Shown here: in pieces, positions 7,197-12,088 of the stretch
Layout: each line of letters starts with the position of its first letter
Numbering within the stretch: the stretch's first letter is position 1
NCBI GenBank assembly: GCA_900768535.1
Contig: CAAGDE010000024.1
Location: 1 to 12,088, forward strand
Length of the DNA stretch: 12,088 nt
DNA from: Clostridia bacterium
GTDB taxonomy: Bacteria > Bacillota > Clostridia > Oscillospirales > CAG-272
Reading direction: 5' to 3'
Position numbers and translations under genes: made by a program
The notes under the pieces: model-generated
Told to the model about the DNA's origin: nothing
What the model saw: only the letters and a program-made list of their open reading frames with translations
Database searches by the model: none

Positions 7197-7727
7197 ATGT
7201 ACGCAATCAGCAAAACAAAACTGAAAAAAGATTTGTTCATCGCGCTTGCGGTGCTGGCGGTTGTTGCGGCGCTTGCCGTCGGGATGATCCTGATTATCCG
7301 CATGGAGCCGAGGATCATTGACAAAGCCGAAACCCCCGGCGAACCCGCCAACGCCGAAGCCATCCGCGGCTATGTGGCGTATGAAACGCCGGATGTCTGC
7401 CGCGTGAAAATCTGCTGTGAGCCGGTGCTCGCCGACGGCTACGCGTCCCTTTACCTGACCAGCCCCGCCGGGAACGATGTCCTCATCCGCGCGGAGCTGT
7501 ACTCCGTAAAGGTCGTGACCGACGGGGAAACCGGACAGGCAACCTTCCTCCCCGACAAGCTGCTCGGCAAAACCGGATTCATCCACCCCGGAACCTATGT
7601 GGAAAAGGTGAAGGTCAAGGGCATCCGCGCCGGCGAGGAGACCAGGGTCATGGTCAAAATTTCCACCATGTACGAGGCGTCCCGCACCAGCAAAGGCGTC
7701 TTCTACATTCGTACCACCGTGCAGTAA
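7197..7727 (+). CDS. Type II membrane protein with accessory beta-domain
   Basis: 176 residues, not a recognised family. A short lysine-rich N-terminus (KTKLKKD) precedes one membrane segment at about residues 13-35, so the remaining 140 residues should lie outside the cell. The external domain resembles the C-terminal domain of the first gene: an N/S-P...DV[VL]IR strand, a hydrophobic strand followed by G-x-Y/K, then [LV]-x-x-[IL]-x-x-G-E, a M-V-x-[KM]-I strand and a final TT-[IV]-x-[VT] strand. GAAAGGGAG precedes the ATG, only 15 nt after the previous stop. As last gene before the terminator, it may be a membrane anchor or assembly factor for the secreted proteins; that role is inferred from topology and context. 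Confidence 0.8.
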   Translation: MYAISKTKLKKDLFIALAVLAVVAALAVGMILIIRMEPRIIDKAETPGEPANAEAIRGYVAYETPDVCRVKICCEPVLADGYASLYLTSPAGNDVLIRAELYSVKVVTDGETGQATFLPDKLLGKTGFIHPGTYVEKVKVKGIRAGEETRVMVKISTMYEASRTSKGVFYIRTTVQ

Positions 7728-7732
7728 TTCCC

Positions 7733-7762
7733 AAAAAACGCTTCCGAACCGGGGCGTTTTTT
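7733..7762 (+). terminator. Intrinsic terminator of the surface-protein operon
   Basis: AAAAAACGC (7733-7741) pairs with GCGTTTTTT (7754-7762), with an inner CCG/CGG stem and a TT/G internal loop. The right arm is itself the T-tract. It lies 6 nt after the last stop codon of the block. Confidence 0.85.
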
Positions 7763-7825
7763 GCTTTTCCGGACCGGACGCCGGGAAATGTGAAAAGTTT
7801 CCCGCAAAATAGTTTGCGCGCGGTC

Positions 7826-7854
7826 TTGACAATCCATTGATTGTGTGATATAAT
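7826..7854 (+). promoter_or_regulatory. Sigma-A promoter of the DUF1836-radC pair
   Basis: TTGACA (7826-7831) and TATAAT (7849-7854) are 17 nt apart, with TGTG just upstream of the -10 giving an extended -10. Confidence 0.85.
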
Positions 7855-7879
7855 AGGTAAGGAATGTGATGTCACACAA
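7841..7879. promoter_or_regulatory. Candidate operator, inverted repeat across promoter
   Basis: TTGTGTGA (7841-7848), inside the promoter spacer, is the exact reverse complement of TCACACAA (7872-7879), 23 nt downstream. A tighter palindrome, TGTGA-TG-TCACA, lies at 7865-7876. Both straddle the transcription start region. Autoregulation by the downstream DNA-binding protein is plausible but inferred. Confidence 0.4.
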
Positions 7880-7902
7880 ACAGGAAATCAGGAGGTACGG
7901 AT

Positions 7903-8499
7903 ATGTATTTGCAGTTGAATGATGAATTGATTCCGGGAACCAAGCTGAAGCGGGCGGATATGGACGGACTGACCGGTCTTGCGTTTCTGAAAAAGGTCTT
8001 TTTTGTGTCCGACGGGGTCATGCTGACGCAGATTCGAGACATTTCCGGCATCGATTCCTCCACGCTCCAGAACTGGACCAAGCGCGGGTGGGTCGCAAAC
8101 AGCCATCTCAAGCGCTACGATATGGATCAGGTCGCACATATCCTCATCATCAATATGCTGCGCTCCTGTATGCGCCTGGACAAGATCGCGTATCTGATTC
8201 AGTACGTCAACGGGCGCGTGGATGACCACTCGGACGATATCGTCTCCGACACCGTGCTGTACGACTACATTTGCCGCGCGCTGGATCGGATGATGAGCGG
8301 CGAGGGCGGCGCGCTGACCGAAGTGGTCAGGGTCGTGGAGGAGATTACCGAGGGGTATGTCGAGCCGTTCCCCGGCGCGGAGGAGCGGCTGAACCGTGCG
8401 CTGGAGGTGATTGTTGTGACCTATTATGCAACCGTCATCAAGCGCCACGCGGACGAGCTGCTGAACCGGATCCTGCCGGACGCGCCGGAGGCGGAATAA
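7903..8499 (+). CDS. DUF1836-family MerR-like regulator
   Basis: 198 residues with AGGAGGT (7890-7896) before the ATG. The N-terminal half has the look of DUF1836 proteins of Firmicutes. A predicted winged helix-turn-helix segment reads LTQIRDISGIDSSTLQNWTK, then a RGWV turn and the K-R-Y-D-M-D-Q-V-A-H-I-L-I-I helix, followed by LRSCMRLDKIAYLIQYVNG, equivalent to the family's helix on selecting the next element. The C-terminal half is helical and acidic, with no enzyme motif. It is probably a cytoplasmic DNA-binding regulator; targets are unknown, but the inverted repeats at its own promoter are a natural candidate. It is followed after 12 nt by a radC gene, probably in one transcript. Confidence 0.75.
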   Translation: MYLQLNDELIPGTKLKRADMDGLTGLAFLKKVFFVSDGVMLTQIRDISGIDSSTLQNWTKRGWVANSHLKRYDMDQVAHILIINMLRSCMRLDKIAYLIQYVNGRVDDHSDDIVSDTVLYDYICRALDRMMSGEGGALTEVVRVVEEITEGYVEPFPGAEERLNRALEVIVVTYYATVIKRHADELLNRILPDAPEAE

Positions 8500-8511
8500 G
8501 GGGGCATCGGG

Positions 8512-9312
8512 GTGCATCAGCATCACAGAGAACGAATGCGGGAGCGCTGCCTGCAGTACGGCTTCGGCAATTTTGCAACGCACGAGCTGCTGGAAATGCT
8601 GCTCTATTACTCCATTCCGAGAAGCGACACCAACGGCGTGGCGCACAGCCTCCTGGAGCGCTTCGGCTCCCTGAAGGGGGTCTGTGAGGCGTCGGTTGAC
8701 GAATTGCTCCTGGTGGACGGTGTGGGACAGCAGTCGGCAATCCTTTTGCGGCTGATCCCGGAGCTGATGAAGCGCTACGCCATGGAGGATGTCTCCCCGC
8801 GCGAGGTGTACGATTCGGTCGGGAAGCTGGCGGATTATTTCGTGCGCGCCTTTATCGGGCTGGATCATGAATGCCTGTTCATGATGCTGCTCAACAACCG
8901 CATGAACATGATTGACTGCGCGCTGATTTCGGAGGGCTCGGTGAACAGCTCCACGGTTCCGATCCGCCTGATGACACAAAAATCGCTGTTCAAAAAGGCG
9001 TCCTCGGTCGTCCTGGCGCACAATCACCCTGCGGGGCTGGCGCTTCCGTCCGGGCGGGACATTGAGGTGACCGAAACCCTCCTGGGCGCGTTTGACGCCA
9101 TCGGGGTGACGCTTCTGGAGCATCTGATCGTTGCGGACGGTCGGTTTTATCCGATCCTGCAGCAGCACTACGGCTCCCTGCGCAAGAACCCGGCGACCAA
9201 ACAGCTCGACAGCGGATTCTATGAGAATTTTTACGATGCCGATTACCGGGAGTGGACAGCCCCGCCGCTGTTCCCGGATTGGACGCCGCCGGAGACGGAC
9301 GGAGAAAAGTGA
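8512..9312 (+). CDS. radC: RadC-family JAMM/MPN domain protein
   Basis: 266 residues from GTG 8512, with AAGGGGG 8-10 nt upstream; ATG 8536 is an alternative. The N-terminal part has the RadC helix-hairpin-helix region (ATHELLEMLLYYSIPRSD..., LERFGSLKGV, VDGVGQQSAILL). The C-terminal part is the JAMM domain with the metal motif H170-N-H-P-A-G, then P-S and D183 (H-x-H-x10-D). All metal ligands seen are intact. The family was linked to DNA repair by early genetics, but its real biochemical role is unsettled; JAMM folds are metalloproteases or isopeptidases. The protein is about 40 residues longer than usual, with an acidic, aromatic and Pro-rich tail (from about 222). The neighbouring DUF1836 gene may regulate it. 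Confidence 0.92.
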   Translation: MHQHHRERMRERCLQYGFGNFATHELLEMLLYYSIPRSDTNGVAHSLLERFGSLKGVCEASVDELLLVDGVGQQSAILLRLIPELMKRYAMEDVSPREVYDSVGKLADYFVRAFIGLDHECLFMMLLNNRMNMIDCALISEGSVNSSTVPIRLMTQKSLFKKASSVVLAHNHPAGLALPSGRDIEVTETLLGAFDAIGVTLLEHLIVADGRFYPILQQHYGSLRKNPATKQLDSGFYENFYDADYREWTAPPLFPDWTPPETDGEK

Positions 9313-9365
9313 CCAACTTTTTTTCGCAAAAAGGAAAGAAATCTGCTTTTTTTACAAAAAAAGAA

Positions 9366-9394
9366 TTGACAGACGGGGAAAAGTGTGGTATACT
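9366..9394 (+). promoter_or_regulatory. Sigma-A promoter of the small-peptide operon
   Basis: TTGACA (9366-9371) and TATACT (9389-9394), spacer 17 nt, with TGTG in front of the -10. It follows an A/T-rich stretch after radC (9313-9365) in which no convincing GC-stem terminator is visible. Confidence 0.85.
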
Positions 9395-9430
9395 GTATGA
9401 AGAAAACAGATTCGGAAAGGATCAGACAGG

Positions 9431-9592
9431 ATGAAACGTTATACCGCACCCACGGGAGAGCTGTTCTCCGTTGCCCCTGAGGGCATCCTTGCAACCGCCA
9501 ATTCCGGTATTACCAACGGTAAAGCCAATTTGGAAACCGGATGGGGACCGCTGATTCCGGTCGGTGCTCCGTCCCTGAAAGGAGATCAATGA
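9431..9592 (+). CDS. 53-residue peptide, precursor-like
   Basis: A short ORF of 53 residues starting MKRYTAPTGELFSVAPEG and ending PSLKGDQ. AAAGGA (9416-9421) lies 9 nt before the ATG, and it is the first gene after a strong promoter. There is no signal peptide or cysteine. The opening (MK-[RK]-Y-x-x-P...E, a V-x-x-E/D-x-[IV]-L/I-x-[AT] stretch, then small residues) resembles the very common, mostly unexplained short peptides of Clostridia that are often suspected of being modified-peptide precursors. The C-terminal half carries ETGWGPLIPV, echoed in the next gene. Its stop overlaps the next gene's start (ATGATGA), so the two are translationally coupled. No modifying enzyme is seen nearby. 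It may be missed by gene callers because of its length. Confidence 0.65.
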   Translation: MKRYTAPTGELFSVAPEGILATANSGITNGKANLETGWGPLIPVGAPSLKGDQ

Positions 9593-9813
9593 TGAAAAAA
9601 CTGATCGGCATTCTGCTGCTGCTTTGCGCACTGGCGTTTGCGGTTTCCTGCACAAGGGAGCCGAACAAGCTGGTAAACGGCAAGCCGGGAAGCCCGTCTT
9701 CCGAAACGCCGTCCACCGGTGACGGCTCGGACAGCAAGGAGTCCGGCACCAAAATCGTGTACGGCGGAGAAAACAAGGAAACCGGTTGGGGGGAACTCCA
9801 TCCCATCCAATGA
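9589..9813 (+). CDS. Small lipoprotein with ETGWG C-terminal motif
   Basis: 74 residues from ATG 9589 (ATG 9592 is also possible), with AAAGGAG (9578-9584) upstream inside the preceding gene. A lipoprotein signal (MMKK, Leu-rich core, AVSC) puts the lipidated cysteine at residue 21. The mature part is a hydrophilic Gly/Ser/Pro/Thr-rich chain without visible domain, ending NKETGWGELHPIQ. That ending matches ETGWGPLIPV in the upstream 53-residue peptide. The product should be tethered outside the membrane. A hairpin TCCCATC/GATGGGA (9801-9818) spans the stop codon just before the terminator. Function unknown; it could be a receptor, immunity or carrier partner of the peptide, which is speculative. 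Confidence 0.75.
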   Translation: MMKKLIGILLLLCALAFAVSCTREPNKLVNGKPGSPSSETPSTGDGSDSKESGTKIVYGGENKETGWGELHPIQ

Positions 9814-9828
9814 TGGGAAAACAAAAAG

Positions 9829-9859
9829 ACCTGTCGGAAGAAAGCCCGACAGGTTTTTT
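9829..9859. terminator. Bidirectional intrinsic terminator
   Basis: ACCTGTCGG (9829-9837) and CCGACAGGT (9846-9854) form a perfect 9-bp stem around AAGAAAGC, followed by TTTTTT on the + strand. On the minus strand the stem is followed by CTTTTTG. It ends the peptide/lipoprotein operon and probably also the convergent lacI-type/alkyltransferase transcript. Confidence 0.9.
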
Positions 9860-9921
9860 GTTTGTGCGGCATTGTCCGGCAGCCGCAGTGCCGTGTGCGA
9901 TCCGTTCGCCGGAATCCGCGG

Positions 9922-10437
9922 TTATACGCCCCGCGGGAGACTGCCCTCCAGCCGGAGCAGGGCGAGCTTGTTCCGCATTCCGCCGCCGTAGCCGACCGGA
10001 CTGCCGTCCGCGCCGATGACCCGGTGACAGGGAATGAGAATGCAGAGGGGATTGGCGCCCACCGCGCCGCCGACCGCCTGTGCCGACATCCGGGCAATCC
10101 CGCGCGCCGCCGCAAGCTCTGCGGCAATCTCCCCGTAGCTTACGGTCTGTCCATAGGGAATCCGTAGCATCCGGTCGGTCACCGCCTGCCGGAATGCGGT
10201 CAGTCCGGCAATGCGGTAGGGCGGGAGCGGACCCGGAATGCCGCCGGAAAAATAGCAGTCCAGCCAGCGCTCGGCTTGCGCAAGAATCGGAATCGGGCGG
10301 GGGATCGGTGCCCTGTGGGGCAGCTTTTTCGCATCGGACGAGCCGACAAACAGAACACCCGTCAGCACCTCTCCGTCCGTGGAGAGCAGCAGATCGTCAA
10401 ACCCGTCCGGTGTGCGGTAACGCTGTGTTGCGGTCAT
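9922..10437 (-). CDS. ogt: Methylated-DNA--protein-cysteine methyltransferase
   Basis: 171 residues. It is a suicide repair protein that moves alkyl groups from O6-alkylguanine (and O4-alkylthymine) in DNA to its own cysteine. The active-site motif I-P-C137-H-R-V is intact, preceded by the canonical AVGGAVGANP segment, whose Asn is part of the conserved helix-capping region, and by the DNA-binding helix-turn-helix region IPYGQTVSYGEIA. The GYGGG[GM]-x-K-LxLLxxEG ending is typical. Length fits stand-alone Ogt/MGMT, with no Ada regulatory domain. The start ATG overlaps the stop of the LacI-type gene by 4 nt (ATGA), so the two should be translated together. This is an unusual partner for a metabolic-type repressor and may be incidental. 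Confidence 0.93.
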   Translation of the reverse strand: MTATQRYRTPDGFDDLLLSTDGEVLTGVLFVGSSDAKKLPHRAPIPRPIPILAQAERWLDCYFSGGIPGPLPPYRIAGLTAFRQAVTDRMLRIPYGQTVSYGEIAAELAAARGIARMSAQAVGGAVGANPLCILIPCHRVIGADGSPVGYGGGMRNKLALLRLEGSLPRGV

Positions 10438-11450
10438 GATCCCTCCCTGTGCGCCGTGGTATCGCGCAGATAGAGCGTTGTCGGCAGGACGATGTGCCGG
10501 TGCTCTGCGGGGGTGTTGCCGGTGATGTAGCTGTAGAGCAGCTCGGACGCCATATGCGCCATGGTCTTTTTGGATACGCTGACCGAGGAGAGCATGGTGG
10601 GGAAGACGTAATCGGCGCAGATGTTGTCAAAGCCGATGACCGAGAGATCTTCCGGCACGCGCAGTCCCAGCTGCCGCGCTTCGCGGATGATTCCGTAGGC
10701 AAGCATATCGTTGAAGGAAAGGATGGCGGTGCAGTGCCGGTGATTTTCCAGAAAACCGTGAATCTCCGCCTGGCAGTTGCTCTGCGCCAGCGGCAGATTG
10801 AGAATATTGTCCGGCGAGTAGGGAATGCCCGCCTCGTCCAGCGCCCGGCGGTACCCGGCAAAGCGCTCCCGGTCGGAGGAAATCAGCGGATTGACGCGCA
10901 CGCAGGCGATTTCCCGGTGCCCGTCCCCGATGAGGTGCCGGGTGGCAAGGTAGGCGCCGTTTGCATCGTCACAGACCACATAGTCGGTGCCGCAGTCGCC
11001 GTCAAAGTGCCGCCCGATCAGGACAAACGGAATGCGGGACTGCTCCAGCAGGCGGATCGGTTCATCGCTTGCCTGCGTGGGGCAGAGAATGACGCCGTCC
11101 GCGCTCTGCCCGATGGAAATCTGCACCGCGCGCAGCTCATCCGCGGCGTTCTCGGAGGTGTTCATGAAAAGAGGCGTGATGCCGCAGGCGCGGAAGTACT
11201 CCTCAATGCCCCGGAACACAATGGAAAAGTGCGGGTTGATGATGTCCGGCAGAATGACAGCAACAATGGAGCTTCTGCCCTCCCGGATGCCGCGCGCCTG
11301 AAAATTGGGAATATAGTGCAATTCCTCCGCCACCCGACGGATCAGCGCCTTGGTTGCGGGGGAGATGTCCGGCTTGTCCCGCAGGGCGTGGGATACCGTG
11401 TTGACAGAAAAGCCGGTCGCGTCGGCGATATCCTTCAATCGTGCTTTCAT
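10434..11450 (-). CDS. LacI/GalR-family transcriptional repressor
   Basis: 338 residues from the ATG whose first base is 11450, chosen because GGGAGG lies 6 nt upstream and the product then opens with the standard helix-turn-helix MKARLKDIADATGFSVNTVS. Upstream in-frame ATGs would add 19 residues that do not belong to the family. The hinge follows (HYIPNFQARGI, with Ile where Leu is usual), then a periplasmic-binding-protein-like sensor domain with VAVILPDIINPHFS, DGVILCP, SFNDMLAYGI and DLSVIGFDNI. The effector is probably a sugar or related small molecule but cannot be read from the sequence. It is divergent from a glycyl radical enzyme gene whose start region contains a palindrome of LacI-family type, so that gene is the likely target. 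Confidence 0.93.
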   Translation of the reverse strand: MKARLKDIADATGFSVNTVSHALRDKPDISPATKALIRRVAEELHYIPNFQARGIREGRSSIVAVILPDIINPHFSIVFRGIEEYFRACGITPLFMNTSENAADELRAVQISIGQSADGVILCPTQASDEPIRLLEQSRIPFVLIGRHFDGDCGTDYVVCDDANGAYLATRHLIGDGHREIACVRVNPLISSDRERFAGYRRALDEAGIPYSPDNILNLPLAQSNCQAEIHGFLENHRHCTAILSFNDMLAYGIIREARQLGLRVPEDLSVIGFDNICADYVFPTMLSSVSVSKKTMAHMASELLYSYITGNTPAEHRHIVLPTTLYLRDTTAHREGS

Positions 11451-11478
11451 ATGCATCCTCCCGATCTGTATTGCCTCT

Positions 11479-11507
11479 ATTATACCATATTTCGCCGTAA
11501 AAAGCAA
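11479..11507 (-). promoter_or_regulatory. Promoter of the lacI-type/alkyltransferase pair
   Basis: On the minus strand TATAAT (complement of 11479-11484) is preceded by TATGG, an extended -10, and a weak -35 TTGCTT (complement of 11502-11507) at 17-nt spacing. Confidence 0.7.
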
Positions 11508-11524
11508 GAATTTTTTTCAGACCC

Positions 11525-11553
11525 TTGACAGAACGGGAAAAGTATGATATAAT
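11525..11553 (+). promoter_or_regulatory. Sigma-A promoter of the glycyl radical enzyme gene
   Basis: TTGACA (11525-11530) and TATAAT (11548-11553) with a 17-nt spacer and TATG before the -10. Divergent from the LacI-type gene's promoter, with the -35 boxes less than 20 nt apart. Confidence 0.88.
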
Positions 11554-11555
11554 GG

Positions 11556-11569
11556 CATTATCGATAATG
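11556..11569. promoter_or_regulatory. Candidate LacI-family operator
   Basis: CATTATCGATAATG is a perfect 14-bp palindrome with a central CG, the form typical of LacI/GalR-family operators. It begins 2 nt after the -10 box and so covers the expected transcription start. A bound repressor would block initiation. The binding protein is inferred to be the divergent LacI-type regulator. Confidence 0.65.
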
Positions 11570-11585
11570 AGTCGGGAGCTTTCAT

Positions 11586-12088
11586 ATGAACAGTAAATTG
11601 TACAAATATTTTATTGAAAACCGCACCCACCATAACCTGCGCCGGGATTTCCCGCAGAATCTCGCCGCAGAATTTTCGGCTTCGGGACTCTCTCCCGAAG
11701 AGCGCATGACCCGCCGCTTTGAGTTGCTTTGCCAAGCAGAGAAGCCGCAGATGCAGCCGTTTGAAAAGATTGTCCTGATGCGGACGGTCAAAAAGCAACC
11801 CGACATTTTCACCGAGGCGGAGTGGGCGGACATCAAGGCAAAACACTACATCCACGAGTTGGGCTTTGTTTCCAACCTCTCGCTTGACTACGGCCGGGTC
11901 ATCGATTCGGGTCTGCTTGCCGTGCGGGAGAATGCGGACGCATACGGCAGGCGCGTAATCGATGCCATCATCGACCTCTGCGACCGCTACAAGCGCTTGG
12001 CGGTCGAACAGGATCGCCGCGATGTGGTGGAGGTGCTGTCCCGCGTCCCGCGCTACGGCGCAACCAACTTCCGCGAAGCGCTCCAGAT
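11586..12088 (+). CDS. Pyruvate formate-lyase-like glycyl radical enzyme (5' part)
   Basis: An open frame from ATG 11586 (GGGAG 7 nt upstream) runs off the window with no stop, giving the first 167 residues. The sequence has the N-terminal look of PFL-type glycyl radical enzymes: ERMTRRFELLCQAEKP, a long KIVLMRTVKKQPDIFTEAEW helix, NLSLDYGRVIDSGL as in the PDYxKVLxxGL region, helices with DLCDRYK, and VLSRVPRYGATNFREALQ, matching the P-x-x-x-x-T-F-x-EALQ segment. The catalytic cysteine and the C-terminal glycyl loop lie beyond the window, so substrate (pyruvate, a diol, choline or other) cannot be assigned. An activating radical-SAM enzyme would be expected downstream. Control by the divergent LacI-type repressor is likely and would suit a sugar- or metabolite-induced enzyme. 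Confidence 0.8.
   Translation, partial: MNSKLYKYFIENRTHHNLRRDFPQNLAAEFSASGLSPEERMTRRFELLCQAEKPQMQPFEKIVLMRTVKKQPDIFTEAEWADIKAKHYIHELGFVSNLSLDYGRVIDSGLLAVRENADAYGRRVIDAIIDLCDRYKRLAVEQDRRDVVEVLSRVPRYGATNFREALQ

Noticed and set aside
9342..9360. A7/T7 hairpin after radC as a terminator
   Set aside because: CTTTTTTTACAAAAAAAG is pure A/T with a two-base loop; it lacks the GC stem of an intrinsic terminator, though it may still contribute weakly.
10449..11528. 359-codon + strand frame opposite the LacI-type gene
   Set aside because: Antisense shadow; the minus-strand product is a full-length LacI-family protein with a good ribosome site.

Overview
The window looks like chromosomal DNA of a Gram-positive bacterium of the Clostridia type, probably a gut Oscillospirales-like lineage with fairly high GC. 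This is inferred from strong AGGAGG-type ribosome binding sites, perfect -35/-10 promoters with 17-nt spacers and extended -10 bases, Firmicutes-style signal peptides, a DUF1836-type regulator next to radC, and a glycyl-radical-enzyme gene. No tRNA, rRNA, IS element or CRISPR array was seen.

Region 1 (1-7762) is one directional block, probably one operon: a perfect sigma-A promoter (9-37), a roughly 190-nt leader with possible RNA structure, five genes on the + strand, and an intrinsic terminator (7733-7762). All five products look membrane-anchored or secreted. The first is a GLUG-repeat protein with one membrane segment and an external-looking C-terminal domain. The second is a 1148-residue secreted mosaic: signal peptide, beta-helix-like glycine repeats, a possible cadherin-like sandwich, YDG-type domains and a C-terminal beta-domain. 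The third to fifth are two small secreted proteins with AFA/ASA signal-peptide sites and a third small secreted protein. All three carry the same beta-domain as the end of the giant protein. The last gene encodes a type II membrane protein whose external domain resembles the C-terminal domain of the first gene product. So the locus holds four copies of one uncharacterised beta-domain, bracketed by two copies of a membrane-tethered accessory domain. I saw no LPXTG, SLH or sortase. I read it as an undescribed cell-surface or extracellular assembly; the function is unknown.

Region 2 (7826-9312) holds a promoter with a possible operator, a DUF1836-family MerR-like regulator, and a RadC/JAMM protein, apparently co-transcribed. 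Region 3 (9366-9859) is a miniature two-gene operon: a 53-residue peptide resembling the abundant unexplained short peptides of Clostridia, overlapped by a 74-residue lipoprotein. Both carry an ETGWGxLxP motif. The operon ends in a strong, probably bidirectional terminator.

Region 4 (9922-12088) has a minus-strand pair, a LacI-family repressor followed with an ATGA overlap by an O6-alkylguanine-DNA alkyltransferase. These are divergent from the 5' part of a pyruvate formate-lyase-like glycyl radical enzyme that runs off the window. A perfect 14-bp palindrome with central CG lies at the likely transcription start of the enzyme gene and is the obvious candidate operator for the LacI-type protein.
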